Assembly: GCF_002159945.1 (NCBI RefSeq)
Contig: NZ_NFJQ01000002.1
Span: 248,001-312,000, forward strand
Direction of reading: 5' to 3'
Source of the DNA: Cloacibacillus sp. An23
Lineage (GTDB): Bacteria; Synergistota; Synergistia; Synergistales; Synergistaceae
Length of the DNA: 64,000 nucleotides
Part shown: positions 56,351-64,000 of the stretch, piece by piece
Numbering within the stretch: the stretch's first letter is position 1
Layout of the letters: the number at the start of each line of letters is the position of its first letter
Program-made: the position numbers and the translations under genes
The notes under the pieces: model-generated
The model's input: the letters and a program-made list of their open reading frames with translations, nothing else
The model's database searches: none
What the model was told of the DNA's origin: nothing

Positions 56351-57755
56351 GGAATATAGAACTATATCCAACCTTTCGGGCCCGCTTATGGTGGTCAACA
56401 AGGTTAGCGACGTCAGCTATGACGAGCTTGCCGAAATTACGCTCGCCAACGGCGAGCACCGCCGCGGCCGCGTGCTCGAAATCAACGGCGACCGCGCCCT
56501 CGTCCAGGTTTACGAGGGAAGCAGCGGGATAGACGTCAATACGACGCAGGTGCGCTTCCTCGGCGACGTTCTGAAGCTGCCAGTTTCAAGAGACATGCTC
56601 GGACGCATCTTCAACGGCCGCGGAGACCCCATCGACGGCGGCCCCGCGATAATTCCCGAAGCGACGCTCGACGTCAACGGGAACCCGATGAATCCGTTTT
56701 CGCGCGACTACCCGTCGGAATTCATTCAGACCGGTATATCGACGATAGACGGTATGAACCCGCTTGTCCGCGGGCAGAAGCTTCCTATCTTCTCCGGCAG
56801 CGGTATGCCTCACAACAGAATGGCGGCGCAGATCGCGCGTCAGGCCACGGTCATCAGCGGACACTCCGACTTCGCCGTCGTATTCGCCGCGATGGGCATC
56901 ACGTTTGAAGAAGCATCCTTCTTTATGGAAGACTTCCGTAAGACCGGCGCTCTTCAGCGCACCGTCATGTACGTCAACCTCGCGGACGACCCTGCGATCG
57001 AGCGCATATCGACTCCGCGCCTCGCCCTGACTGCGGCTGAATATCTTGCGTTTGAGAAGGGAATGCACGTTCTCGTCATACTGACCGACCTTACCAACTA
57101 CTGCGAAGCGCTTCGCGAAATCTCCGCGGCTCGTAAGGAAGTCCCAGGACGCCGCGGCTATCCCGGATACCTCTACACCGACCTTGCGACGATGTACGAG
57201 CGCGCGGGACGCCTTCGCGGCAAGACGGGTTCAATCACGCAGATACCGATTCTGACGATGCCCGAAGACGACAAGACGCACCCGATCCCCGACCTTACCG
57301 GCTACATCACGGAAGGGCAGATCATCCTCTCGCGCACGCTGCACCGCAAGGGCATCTATCCGCCGGTCGACGTCATGCCTTCGCTTTCGCGACTTAAGGA
57401 CAAGGGAATAGGCAAGGGCAAGACCCGCGAGGATCACGCCGACCTTATGAACCAGCTCTTCGCCGCCTACTCGCGCGGTAAAGAAGCGAAGGAGCTCGCG
57501 GTCATCCTCGGCGAAGGCGCGCTATCTGAAGAGGACAAGGCTTTCGCGCGGTTTGCGGATGATTTCGAAGACAGGTACGTTCGCCAGGGCGAGTACGACA
57601 ACCGCAGTATAGAAGACACGCTGCAGCTCGGATGGGAACTGCTGACCCTCGTCCCGGTCAAGGAGCTCAAGCGCGTCAGAGACGAATACATAGAGAAGTA
57701 CCTTAATCCGCTCGTCGAGGCACAAGAGGAACTCGCGCACCAGGAACAGCAGTAG
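56337..57755 (+). CDS. ntpB: V-type ATPase regulatory subunit B
   Basis: 472 aa from ATG 56337 (GGGAGG at 8 nt), inside the end of ntpA. Homologous to subunit A but without a Walker A lysine, as usual: the loop reads [38 protein letters not shown] and the interface arginine region [20 protein letters not shown] are conserved. The C-terminus ends in a Glu/Gln-rich helix. ntpD follows after 16 bp. Confidence 0.97.
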   Translation: MRLPEEYRTISNLSGPLMVVNKVSDVSYDELAEITLANGEHRRGRVLEINGDRALVQVYEGSSGIDVNTTQVRFLGDVLKLPVSRDMLGRIFNGRGDPIDGGPAIIPEATLDVNGNPMNPFSRDYPSEFIQTGISTIDGMNPLVRGQKLPIFSGSGMPHNRMAAQIARQATVISGHSDFAVVFAAMGITFEEASFFMEDFRKTGALQRTVMYVNLADDPAIERISTPRLALTAAEYLAFEKGMHVLVILTDLTNYCEALREISAARKEVPGRRGYPGYLYTDLATMYERAGRLRGKTGSITQIPILTMPEDDKTHPIPDLTGYITEGQIILSRTLHRKGIYPPVDVMPSLSRLKDKGIGKGKTREDHADLMNQLFAAYSRGKEAKELAVILGEGALSEEDKAFARFADDFEDRYVRQGEYDNRSIEDTLQLGWELLTLVPVKELKRVRDEYIEKYLNPLVEAQEELAHQEQQ

Positions 57756-57771
57756 GAAGGGGTGACCTTCG

Positions 57772-58398
57772 ATGGCAAAGGCGCTTAACGTCAACCCCAA
57801 CAGAATGGAGCTGTCGCGGCTCAAGAGACAGCTCGTCGTAGCGAAGCGCGGACACAAGCTGCTGAAAGACAAGCAGGACGCGCTCGTCAAGGAGTTCCTT
57901 GTGCGCGCGAGAGCCACATACGAGCTGCGCCTCAGCGTTGAAAAAGAGCTGAGCGAATGCTACGGCGGCTTCCTGCTCGCGCGCGCCCAGACCCTGCCGC
58001 AGATACTGGAGCAGACTCTGATGGCGGCAAGCGGCGACCTGCGCGTGGACGTCGAATACAGGAACATCATGAGCGTCCGCGTGCCGGAGTACGCACTGCC
58101 GGAGCAGCACTCCGAACTCAACTACGGCCTCGCAGCGTCGCCGGGCAGTCTCGACGTAGCGCTTGAAAAATTCCTCGACGTGATGCCGAAACTTGTACGC
58201 CTCGCCGCCGAGGAAAAGGCTGTGCGCGCGATGGCGCTCGAAATAGAGCGCACCCGCCGCCGCGTCAACGCGCTCGAGCACGTTATGATACCGTCTTTCT
58301 CGGAGGCGATACGCTCCATATCGATGAAGCTTGACGAAATGGAACGCTCGACTCTGAGCAGGCTCATGGTCATCAAGGAAATAGTGAGAAATCACTAG
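57772..58398 (+). CDS. ntpD: V-type ATPase subunit D (rotor shaft)
   Basis: 208 aa; ATG after AAGGGGTGA. Two long antiparallel helices form the shaft: VNPNRMELSRLKRQLVVAKR with KRGHKLLKDKQDALVKEFL at the N-terminus, and IERTRRRVNALEHVMIPSF at the C-terminus, all family signatures. It is the last gene of the operon, ending 22 bp before a terminator. Confidence 0.95.
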   Translation: MAKALNVNPNRMELSRLKRQLVVAKRGHKLLKDKQDALVKEFLVRARATYELRLSVEKELSECYGGFLLARAQTLPQILEQTLMAASGDLRVDVEYRNIMSVRVPEYALPEQHSELNYGLAASPGSLDVALEKFLDVMPKLVRLAAEEKAVRAMALEIERTRRRVNALEHVMIPSFSEAIRSISMKLDEMERSTLSRLMVIKEIVRNH

Positions 58399-58420
58399 AA
58401 AACACAAAAGCATTATCGCA

Positions 58421-58446
58421 CGGCGCGCCTTCGGCGCGCCGTTTTG
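58421..58446 (+). terminator. Terminator of the V-ATPase operon
   Basis: CGGCGCGCC-TTC-GGCGCGCCG (58421-58441) followed by TTTTG; a 9-bp all-GC stem. Confidence 0.85.
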
Positions 58447-58466
58447 TATGCTCTTGCATTGACAAT

Positions 58467-58989
58467 ATGGCTGAAGCCGAGGGAAATACGCTTGAAAAAC
58501 CGGGTTGCGCGTTTCGCGCTCCGGCCTTGAGAAATTTCTCGACGAACAGCTTCGGAGGCTCAATACCGACCGTGCCGGCATATACCTGCTCCACAAACCG
58601 AGGGCGGGCGTGATACTCGCGGCTCTTCGAGGCTCGGACAGCTCAAGGGCTTCATCAGAATATTCGACGAGGCCGAGCCGGACGTAATGACGCACGAGGG
58701 GGAAGAGCTGATAACATCGCTTCGCGCGACCTTCGATGTTCAGTCCGCAATAGGCTGTACGGACTGCAAATACTGTCTGCTATGGTCCTAAGACAGTCCA
58801 TATTTCCAGAGCCTTCGTCTACTACGGCCTTTATATTAGAACTAAGGCCGAAATGTTAAAAAAGCGTACCGTTCCGGCACGCGCAAGGCTGACAAATGCG
58901 TCGGCCGCCGCCGGTGCGAGCGCCGCTGTCCGCAGGGGCTGAAGATAGCGGAGCTGTTGAAAGAGGTTCACGCCGTGCTCGAAGGCTGA
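58467..58989 (+). pseudogene. Decayed iron-sulfur aldo/keto reductase
   Basis: Fragments of a ferredoxin-containing aldo/keto reductase are readable in changing frames. LEKFLDEQLRRLNTDRAGIY and LLHKP match the segment before the catalytic region; the middle TIM-barrel part is deleted. LITSLRATFDVQSAIGCTDC then KYC matches the family's CTGCRYC stretch, and C-V-GRRR-C-ERR-CPQGLKIAELL matches the C-terminal 4Fe-4S motif with one cysteine replaced by arginine. Frame changes, an internal stop (TAA near 58790) and loss of about half of the protein show it is inactive. Family membership is by eye. Confidence 0.72.
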
Positions 58990-59000
58990 TGAGAGGCGCC

Positions 59001-59015
59001 GCCGCGTGCTATAAT
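59001..59015 (+). promoter_or_regulatory. Extended -10 promoter of rnpB
   Basis: TGC-TATAAT (hexamer 59010-59015) about 10 bp before the first base of the P1 helix of RNase P RNA. The -35 is weak. Confidence 0.6.
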
Positions 59016-59024
59016 ACACTGTTA

Positions 59025-59367
59025 GAGTATCCGAGCCAGCCGCCGGCGCATGGCGCGGGAGGAAAGTCCGGGCTCCGCAGGGCGTGATGCAGGAGAAATT
59101 CCTGCGGGTGCGAACCCAGGGAAAGTGCCGCAGAAAAGCAGACCGCCGCGAAAGCGGTAAGGGTGAAAAGGCGGGGTAAGAGCCCACCGGCCGCGAGGGG
59201 AACCCGCGGGCCTGGCAAACCCCATCAGGAGCAAGGTCGAATAGGGGAGGATGAGGCGGCCCGCCGACTCCCGGGTACGACCGCTTAAGTCCGCGTGCAA
59301 GCGCGGGATTAGATAAATGGCTGGCGGGGGCGCACGCCCCTTACAAAACCCGGCTTATTGGGTGCTC
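59025..59367 (+). ncRNA. rnpB: RNase P RNA (class A)
   Basis: The catalytic RNA that trims pre-tRNA 5' ends. The P1 helix pairs GAGTATCC (59025-59032) with GGGTGCTC (59360-59367). The conserved GAGGAAAGTCCGGGCTC block (P4 5' strand/CR-I) is at 59069-59085, the CR-II/III region AGTGCCGCAGAAAAGCAGAC follows, and ACAAAACCCGGCTTAT forms the P4 3' strand at the end. About 343 nt, as expected for a class A RNA. It lies in the opposite sense to no gene and has its own promoter and terminator. Confidence 0.95.
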
Positions 59368-59372
59368 TGCGC

Positions 59373-59406
59373 GCCGCGGAACGGGAAACCGCTTCGCGGC
59401 CTTTTC
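59373..59406 (+). terminator. Terminator after rnpB
   Basis: GCCGCG (59373-59378) pairs with CGCGGC (59395-59400), with an inner CGG/CCG, followed by CTTTTC. Confidence 0.7.
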
Positions 59407-59517
59407 ATATCCGCAGGCAGGGAACGGACGGTTCCATGTATTCCGCTCGTTTATATGAGCCGCGCGCCTCTTCGATAGAGCCGGCGGCGCGCTTATTGTC
59501 TGGATATCTCTCCGGCT

Positions 59518-59547
59518 TTGACGTTCACCCCGGCTGCGTTATAAAAT
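59518..59547 (+). promoter_or_regulatory. Promoter of the nif3-scp operon
   Basis: TTGACG (59518-59523), 16 bp, TATAAA (59540-59545), or TAAAAT (59542-59547) at 18 bp. It is about 32 bp upstream of the start codon. Confidence 0.6.
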
Positions 59548-59576
59548 AAATCAAAGAGACAATTTGAGGTGCTGTC

Positions 59577-60368
59577 ATGAAACTTTCAGATATTATCGAA
59601 GCCATAGAGAAAAGAGCGCCCAAAGAATGGGCGGAGCCGTGGGACAACCCTGGACTGCAGGCCGGAGAGCGCGGCGCTGAAGTGCGGCGGATAGCCGTCG
59701 CGCTCGACGCCTCGCCGCGAGCGGTCGCGCGCGCCGCGGAACTCGGCTGCGGGCTGCTGCTCACGCATCATCCGATTATTTTCCGTCCGGTCAAATCCGT
59801 GACCGACGACTGCCATGTGGGGAAGACGCTGCTCGCCGCCGTCAAGAACGGCGTGGCGCTATACGCGGCGCATACGAACTGGGACTCTTCGCCGGAGGGC
59901 GTTAACTTCGTCCTTGCGTCGCAGCTCGGACTTAAAAACATCAAGCCGCTGATACCGTCGCAGAGCGGCGCGTGGGGACTCGGAGCGGCTGGTGATCTGC
60001 CGCGCGGAGTACATTTCGGAGCGCTCGGCGAGCTTTTGCGCGAGCGTTGGAACTTGACGGAGCTTTCGCTTTACGGCGATTTGAACGGCTGCGTGCGGCG
60101 CGTCGCTCTGGGCGGCGGGGCCTGCATGGATTTCTGGCCAGAGGCGCTCGCGCTCGGAGCGCAGTGCTTCATTACCTCCGACGTGACCTACCACCCGCGC
60201 GAAGAGGCGGCTGAATCCGGGCTTTACGTCGCGGCATGCGACCACGGCGAAATGGAGCGCGTCTCGCTTCCCGCGCTCGCCGCCATCGCGGCCGGGCAGA
60301 CGGGGCTTCCGGTGACAATAATCGACGGCGGTGCGGAGGCTTCGGAGGCCGGCCTTGGCGGAAAATAG
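59577..60368 (+). CDS. Nif3-like dinuclear metal-binding protein
   Basis: 263 aa; ATG after GAGG. Nif3/DUF34 (YbgI) family: WAEPWDNPGLQAG, VALDASPRAVARAAELGCGL, LLTHHPIIFRPVKSV (first metal histidines), YAAHTNWDSSPEGVNFVLA, and VYVAACDHGEMERV near the end with the last His/Glu ligands. The proteins form hexameric toroids with two metals per subunit; a role in GTP cyclohydrolase-like or metal-handling chemistry is proposed but unsettled. The short form without the PII-like insert is seen. It overlaps scpA by 14 nt. Confidence 0.9.
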   Translation: MKLSDIIEAIEKRAPKEWAEPWDNPGLQAGERGAEVRRIAVALDASPRAVARAAELGCGLLLTHHPIIFRPVKSVTDDCHVGKTLLAAVKNGVALYAAHTNWDSSPEGVNFVLASQLGLKNIKPLIPSQSGAWGLGAAGDLPRGVHFGALGELLRERWNLTELSLYGDLNGCVRRVALGGGACMDFWPEALALGAQCFITSDVTYHPREEAAESGLYVAACDHGEMERVSLPALAAIAAGQTGLPVTIIDGGAEASEAGLGGK

Positions 60369-61143
60369 CGCCGCGTACACGCCGGAGGAGGGCAAAGAAG
60401 CCGGCTTCGAGGTACACCTCGGCAGCTTCTCCGGGCCGCTCGACCTTCTGTGCCATCTGGTAGAATCGCGCGAAATGGACGCCGTGAAGCTGAACCTCAC
60501 GGAGCTCGTAACTCAGTATATAGACTTTCTCGTGCGCGCGAAAGGAGCGACGCTCAACGAGCTCGCGGACTTTTTCTCCTTCGCGAGCCGCCTGCTGCTG
60601 CGCAAAGTCGATTCGCTCTTTCCGGACCGCGCTCCGGTCCAGGACGATTTTCCCCCGGATGAGGACGTTATAGCCTCCGAAGAGGAGCTTGAGTTCATAA
60701 TGAACCGCTACCGCCCGTACAGGGCGGCGGCGCGCTGGCTCGCGGCGTCGAAGGAAGAGCGCGAGCTCTGTTTCCTTCGCGTGACGGACGAAGAAGACAA
60801 CTATTATTATGATATAGGCGACCTCGAGATGCTCGCGACAAAGTGGTGGGAACTATACGCGCGCGTCGAAGAAAGCCGCGCCGCTGCGCGGTACGACGAA
60901 GAGGCTATGCTTTGGGAAGAGATTCCGGACGCAGTGCCGGAGGAACGTCAGATAGAAGAACGTATGGACGAGCTGATGCGAATAGTCGCGGGGCGGAGAC
61001 TTCCGCTAGGCGAACTGCTCGCGGAGCGGAGCAAAAAGGCGCTCATCGTTACGCTGCTTGCGCTGCTTGAGCTTTCGCGTCTCGGCATGGTGCATATAAT
61101 CCAGCCGGAGACGCTCGGAGGTGTTGAAATTGCCGCCTGTTGA
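60355..61143 (+). CDS. scpA: Segregation and condensation protein A
   Basis: 262 aa from TTG 60355 (GGAGG at 60344), overlapping nif3. ScpA is the kleisin that bridges SMC heads. The N-terminal signature is EVHLGSFSGPLDLLCHLVES, followed by LTELVTQYIDFLVRAKGATL and LLLRKVDSLFPD. The middle is acidic linker; the C-terminal winged helix (about 200-262) is LIVTLLALLELSRLGMVHII. The scpA-scpB pair adjacent to a pseudouridine synthase is a widely conserved order. Confidence 0.94.
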   Translation: MAENSAAYTPEEGKEAGFEVHLGSFSGPLDLLCHLVESREMDAVKLNLTELVTQYIDFLVRAKGATLNELADFFSFASRLLLRKVDSLFPDRAPVQDDFPPDEDVIASEEELEFIMNRYRPYRAAARWLAASKEERELCFLRVTDEEDNYYYDIGDLEMLATKWWELYARVEESRAAARYDEEAMLWEEIPDAVPEERQIEERMDELMRIVAGRRLPLGELLAERSKKALIVTLLALLELSRLGMVHIIQPETLGGVEIAAC

Positions 61144-61759
61144 CGAAAATATAGGACTGGGGCTCATAGAACGTCAGGTGGAGGCGCTGCTCTTCGTCTC
61201 GCCGCAGCCCGTTCCGGCGGAGACGATAGCTGCTCATCTAGGCATTTCGCCCGAGCGGGCCGAAAGCGCGATAAAGACGCTGCGCGCCCAATACGCGAAA
61301 GGGCGCGGCATAACGCTGCTGCACATTGGCGGAGGCTGGCAGATGGCGACTGCGCCCGACCTGGCCGATGCCGTAGAGAGCTTTGCGGCCTTCCTTTCGA
61401 CACAGCGCATCCGGCTCTCGCGCGCAGCTCTAGAAACGCTGTCGGTAATCGCATACAATCAGCCGATAACGATGTCCGAGATAGAGGAAATACGCTCCGT
61501 CCGCTGCGACCGCGTAGTCGAGACTCTTCTGAAAAACGGCCTTATAGACAGGCCGCGCAGCGACAGCCGCAAAAAATCCATGCGGCGCTACCGCACGACG
61601 AACAAATTTCTTGAAATATTCGGCCTTTCGAGCATCAGCGCTCTGCCGACGCTCGAAGAACTTCGCGGAGAATACGAGGAAGAAGACGCGGACGGCCACG
61701 CGCCGGAAAACGAAACGCCGGATGAAGAAACGCGGGAGGAGACGAACTGCGATGAGTGA
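61130..61759 (+). CDS. scpB: Segregation and condensation protein B
   Basis: 209 aa from TTG 61130, 8 nt after GGAGG and inside scpA by 14 nt. Two winged-helix domains: VEALLFVSPQPVPAETIAAH (first), then LSRAALETLSVIAYNQPITM and VETLLKNGLIDRPRSDSRKK (second). ScpB dimers stabilise the ScpA-SMC complex. The C-terminal tail is acidic and unstructured. The next gene starts 8 nt before its end. Confidence 0.94.
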   Translation: MPPVDENIGLGLIERQVEALLFVSPQPVPAETIAAHLGISPERAESAIKTLRAQYAKGRGITLLHIGGGWQMATAPDLADAVESFAAFLSTQRIRLSRAALETLSVIAYNQPITMSEIEEIRSVRCDRVVETLLKNGLIDRPRSDSRKKSMRRYRTTNKFLEIFGLSSISALPTLEELRGEYEEEDADGHAPENETPDEETREETNCDE

Positions 61760-62483
61760 GGGGACTGTGAGGCTCAACAGGTATCTCGCGATGTGCGGCG
61801 CGGGAGCGCGGCGCAAGGTCGAGGAATATATAACGGATGGGCGCGTGCGCATAAACGGCACGACGGTGACGGAGCCGGGACGTCAGGTCGCCCCCGGAGA
61901 CGTGGTGGAGCTCGACGGACGCGAGCTATCGCCGGTCGAATCTACATATCTTATCTTCAACAAACCGAAGGGCGTGCTCTCCGCTGTTGAGGACTCGCGC
62001 GAGCGCACCGTCATAGATATACTGCCGCCTTCGATGGACAGACTGCGCCTCTTCCCCGTAGGGCGGCTCGACCGCGACAGCGAGGGGCTGATGATTCTCA
62101 CGAACGACGGCATGTTTTCGCAGGAGCTCATACACCCGCGGAACGGCTTCACAAAGACCTACGAGGTTGAGCTCCGCCGCCCGATGGACGAGCCGGCGCT
62201 CATACGCTGGACGAAAGGCGTAGACGCCGACGGAGTGTTCCTCAAGCCGCTTTCCGTCCGCCGCCTCGCGCGCAATCCGATGCAGTGCTGGTTCGAGGTC
62301 GTCTTAGGCGAGGGGATAAAGCGCGAAATACGCCTAATGGCGCGAGCCCTGGGGAACGACGTTCGCCGCCTGCTGCGCCGCAAAATCGGCAAACTGACGC
62401 TGAAAACACTGCCCGCCGGAGAATTCATACCGGTAGACCGGGAGACGCTATGGCGCTATATAAAAGAAGGGAAGACGATATAG
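61752..62483 (+). CDS. rluB: RsuA/RluB-family pseudouridine synthase
   Basis: 243 aa from ATG 61752. An S4 RNA-binding domain (VRLNRYLAMCGAGARRKVEE, residues 6-60) precedes the synthase domain with catalytic Asp in FPVGRLDRDSEGLMILTNDG and EGIKREIRLMARALGNDV. The family modifies 16S (RsuA) or 23S (RluB, U2605) rRNA; scpAB neighbourhood and length favour RluB. An open frame continues upstream through scpB but is only its shadow. Confidence 0.92.
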   Translation: MSEGTVRLNRYLAMCGAGARRKVEEYITDGRVRINGTTVTEPGRQVAPGDVVELDGRELSPVESTYLIFNKPKGVLSAVEDSRERTVIDILPPSMDRLRLFPVGRLDRDSEGLMILTNDGMFSQELIHPRNGFTKTYEVELRRPMDEPALIRWTKGVDADGVFLKPLSVRRLARNPMQCWFEVVLGEGIKREIRLMARALGNDVRRLLRRKIGKLTLKTLPAGEFIPVDRETLWRYIKEGKTI

Positions 62484-62537
62484 ACGCAGGCGCAGGCGGG
62501 AAAGAAATCTTCCCGAGCAGCCGACGGAGCCGCAGAC

Positions 62538-63293
62538 TCAGCCGTTCAGCATTCCATCGGGCCACCCCTCGGACTCGCGCATGTTCCTCAGCGCGTGGAT
62601 GATGTTGCTCTTCAGCTCCGGAGTCTCCTCCATCAGACGTGCCAGCGTCGCTTTCGCCTCGTCGCGCTTCGTCGCGCCGCCGAAAGGACAGCACGAGCTC
62701 GTCACCGGCAGTGCGAGGCGCTCCGCTTCGAGCTTGATATTGCGCTCTTCGACATATATCATCGGCCGTATCACGCGGACCTGCGTCCGGCTCATATAAA
62801 GATGCGGGTGAAAACACTTGAAGCGCCCGCCGTAAAACAGATTCATCAGCACCGTCTCCGCCGCGTCGTCCTTATGGTGTCCGAGCGCCAGCACGTTGCA
62901 GCCGCAGGCTCGCGCGGCGTTCGCCAGCATTCCGCGCCTCATGTTGGCGCAGAGGCTGCACGGCGAACGTTCCCCGCGCTCCTTCATTATCTGATACGTC
63001 GGATGCGTCGTCACAGTCACGGGAATGCCGAGCGTTTCCATATACTTGAGCACCTCGCCCGTCCGCATCTCCCCGCCCGACTGGTCTATCATGCAGGCGC
63101 GAAGATCGAACTTCACCGGGCTGCGCTTCCGCAGCGCGGCGAGCGCGAGAGAAAGCAGAAGGCTGTCTTTCCCTCCCGACAGACCTATCATAACGCCGTC
63201 TCCTGCCTTTATCATGTTATAATCCCTTATGGCTTCGCCGACGAAGCGTGATATTTTTTTCGATATGGGGTAAAGCTCCTCAAAATCTTTCAG
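62538..63293 (-). CDS. TtcA-like tRNA thiolase, apparent CTG start
   Basis: 251 aa. PP-loop ATPase with VMIGLSGGKDSLLLSLALAA, the cluster cysteines CSLCANMRRG, VLALGHHKDDAAETVLMNLF, and a second cysteine pair SSCCPFGGATKRDEAK. The family uses ATP, an iron-sulfur cluster and sulfide or persulfide to make 2-thiocytidine-32 in tRNA (TtcA) or related thio-bases. The conserved N-terminus starts at about FEELYPISKKISRFVGEAIR. Between it and the upstream stop there is no ATG, GTG or TTG except an ATG overlapping the start codon of the divergent gene. A CTG at 63293 lies 8 nt after GGGGAG and is the best start; an ATT 6 nt before it is possible. Confidence 0.88.
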   Translation of the reverse strand: MKDFEELYPISKKISRFVGEAIRDYNMIKAGDGVMIGLSGGKDSLLLSLALAALRKRSPVKFDLRACMIDQSGGEMRTGEVLKYMETLGIPVTVTTHPTYQIMKERGERSPCSLCANMRRGMLANAARACGCNVLALGHHKDDAAETVLMNLFYGGRFKCFHPHLYMSRTQVRVIRPMIYVEERNIKLEAERLALPVTSSCCPFGGATKRDEAKATLARLMEETPELKSNIIHALRNMRESEGWPDGMLNG

Positions 63294-63358
63294 CGAAATC
63301 GCTCCCCTTCGGAGATATAATATTATGCTAACACAGAATATGCCGGAGGTGCGCCGCA
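63294..63358. promoter_or_regulatory. Compact divergent promoter region
   Basis: 65 bp between the TtcA-like start and the LuxR-type start. TATAAT (63316-63321, plus strand) and an overlapping AT-rich palindrome ATAATATTAT (63318-63327) could serve promoters in both directions. Confidence 0.5.
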
Positions 63359-64000
63359 ATGAAAAAAATCGAGATAATTCTCGCCGACGCCGAATCGCTC
63401 TTCACAGACGCGCTGCGCGCCGCGCTTGGCGCGGAAGAAGACTTCAGCGTAAAAACAACTGACGGAAGCGGCTCCGCGGCGCTTCGCGCGGCCTTCGAAC
63501 GCGATCCGGACGCCGTCGTGATACACCGGCTGACGCCGGACGCGGAAACGATACATACGCTGCGCGAGGTAAAAAGAAAGAAAAAAGAAATGCGGGCGCT
63601 GCTTATAGTGAGCGAGCCGACCGCAGACCTCCTGTCGCTCGCCGGCGAAAACGCCGGGATCGGCGTCATGTCCATAATGTCGGATATGACGGAGCTCGTC
63701 TCCGCACTGCGCTCCCTCACTCGCGGCGAGCGCTACATAAGCAAAAAAGTGCTGGCGGCTGCCGGAGGACGCGGCTGCGCGGAACGGCTGAACGACCCGC
63801 TCTGCGAAATAACCCCGCGTGAGCGCGAGGTCCTCTACTGGCTGGCGCACGGCCTAACCAACAAAGAAATTTCAAAAAAAATGATACTTTCCGAAAAAAC
63901 CATAAAGAACCACGTTAGCCACATACTGAAGAAGCTTGAACTGACAGACAGGACGAAGGCCGCCGCACTCGCGTGGCGCGAGGGGCTTCCTCAGATTTCC
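63359..64000 (+). CDS. LuxR/NarL-type regulator with degenerate receiver, partial (3' end outside window)
   Basis: 214 codons from ATG 63359 (GGAGG at 63344) to the window edge. The C-terminal HTH is intact: ITPREREVLYWLAHGLTNKE, then ISKKMILSEKTIKNHVSHIL. The N-terminus has the NarL receiver layout (IEIILADAESLFTDALRAAL), but the phosphoacceptor position in DPDAVVIHRLTP is H56 instead of Asp, the second acidic residue next to D10 is Ala, and the conserved lysine strand reads GVMSIMSDM without Lys. It should therefore not be phosphorylated in the ordinary way. Its control, and any partner kinase, are unknown. Confidence 0.85.
   Translation, partial: MKKIEIILADAESLFTDALRAALGAEEDFSVKTTDGSGSAALRAAFERDPDAVVIHRLTPDAETIHTLREVKRKKKEMRALLIVSEPTADLLSLAGENAGIGVMSIMSDMTELVSALRSLTRGERYISKKVLAAAGGRGCAERLNDPLCEITPREREVLYWLAHGLTNKEISKKMILSEKTIKNHVSHILKKLELTDRTKAAALAWREGLPQIS

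Overview
The window joins two unlike stretches of DNA. Positions 1 to about 8,880 are AT-rich and read as part of an integrated mobile element. From about 8,900 to the end the DNA is GC-rich bacterial chromosome with housekeeping genes packed in overlapping operons, many using TTG or GTG starts. The gene set (V-type ATPase operon in place of an F-type one, GatCAB, standalone EF-G-like GTPase, diaminopropionate ammonia-lyase, miaB-comEA-comEC-coaX-dus-lysS-ligA cluster) and base composition suggest an anaerobic member of the Synergistota, such as a Cloacibacillus or Synergistes relative. That placement is inference from gene content; no rRNA is present to confirm it.

Mobile element (1-8,880): an exported Sel1/TPR-like protein cut by the window edge lies 44 bp downstream of a GHKL-fold ATPase, so the two look like one operon. 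A divergent XRE-type regulator has its ribosome-binding site and start codon inside a 54-nt dyad. Next come a minimal tyrosine integrase, a 620-bp AT-rich non-coding stretch full of dyads and repeats (candidate origin), a probable replication initiator, and an AEP-type primase fused to a DnaB-like helicase. The element closes with an AlpA/Xis-like protein preceded by an overlapping 30-codon leader ORF and a strong promoter. The left end is outside the window.

Chromosome, part 1 (8,900-28,900): an exported protein of unknown role; the operon miaB, comEA, comEC, coaX, dus, lysS, ligA, gatC, gatA, gatB ending in a terminator; a divergent LysR/MATE pair; a decayed HxlR-like regulator; an EF-G-like GTPase with a near-consensus promoter; an MFS transporter and a small exported protein.

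Chromosome, part 2 (28,900-49,200): htpG and clpB on the minus strand, then a cold-shock gene, a Lon-like protease, nth, tilS, hpt, ftsH, uvrB, uvrA (77-nt overlap with uvrB), an rRNA/tRNA methyltransferase, a lone SUKH-domain protein, dpaL on the minus strand, and tRNA-Gln(CTG) and tRNA-Glu(CTC). Proteostasis (HtpG, ClpB, Lon-like, FtsH) and DNA repair (Nth, UvrA, UvrB, LigA) are concentrated here.

Chromosome, part 3 (49,200-64,000): a nine-gene V/A-type ATPase operon in the same order as Enterococcus hirae ntpFIKECGABD, whose K subunit keeps the Na+-binding residues; a decayed iron-sulfur aldo/keto reductase; RNase P RNA; an operon of nif3-like, scpA, scpB and a pseudouridine synthase; a TtcA-like tRNA thiolase apparently starting at CTG; and a divergent LuxR-type regulator, cut by the window edge, whose receiver domain lacks the phosphoacceptor aspartate.
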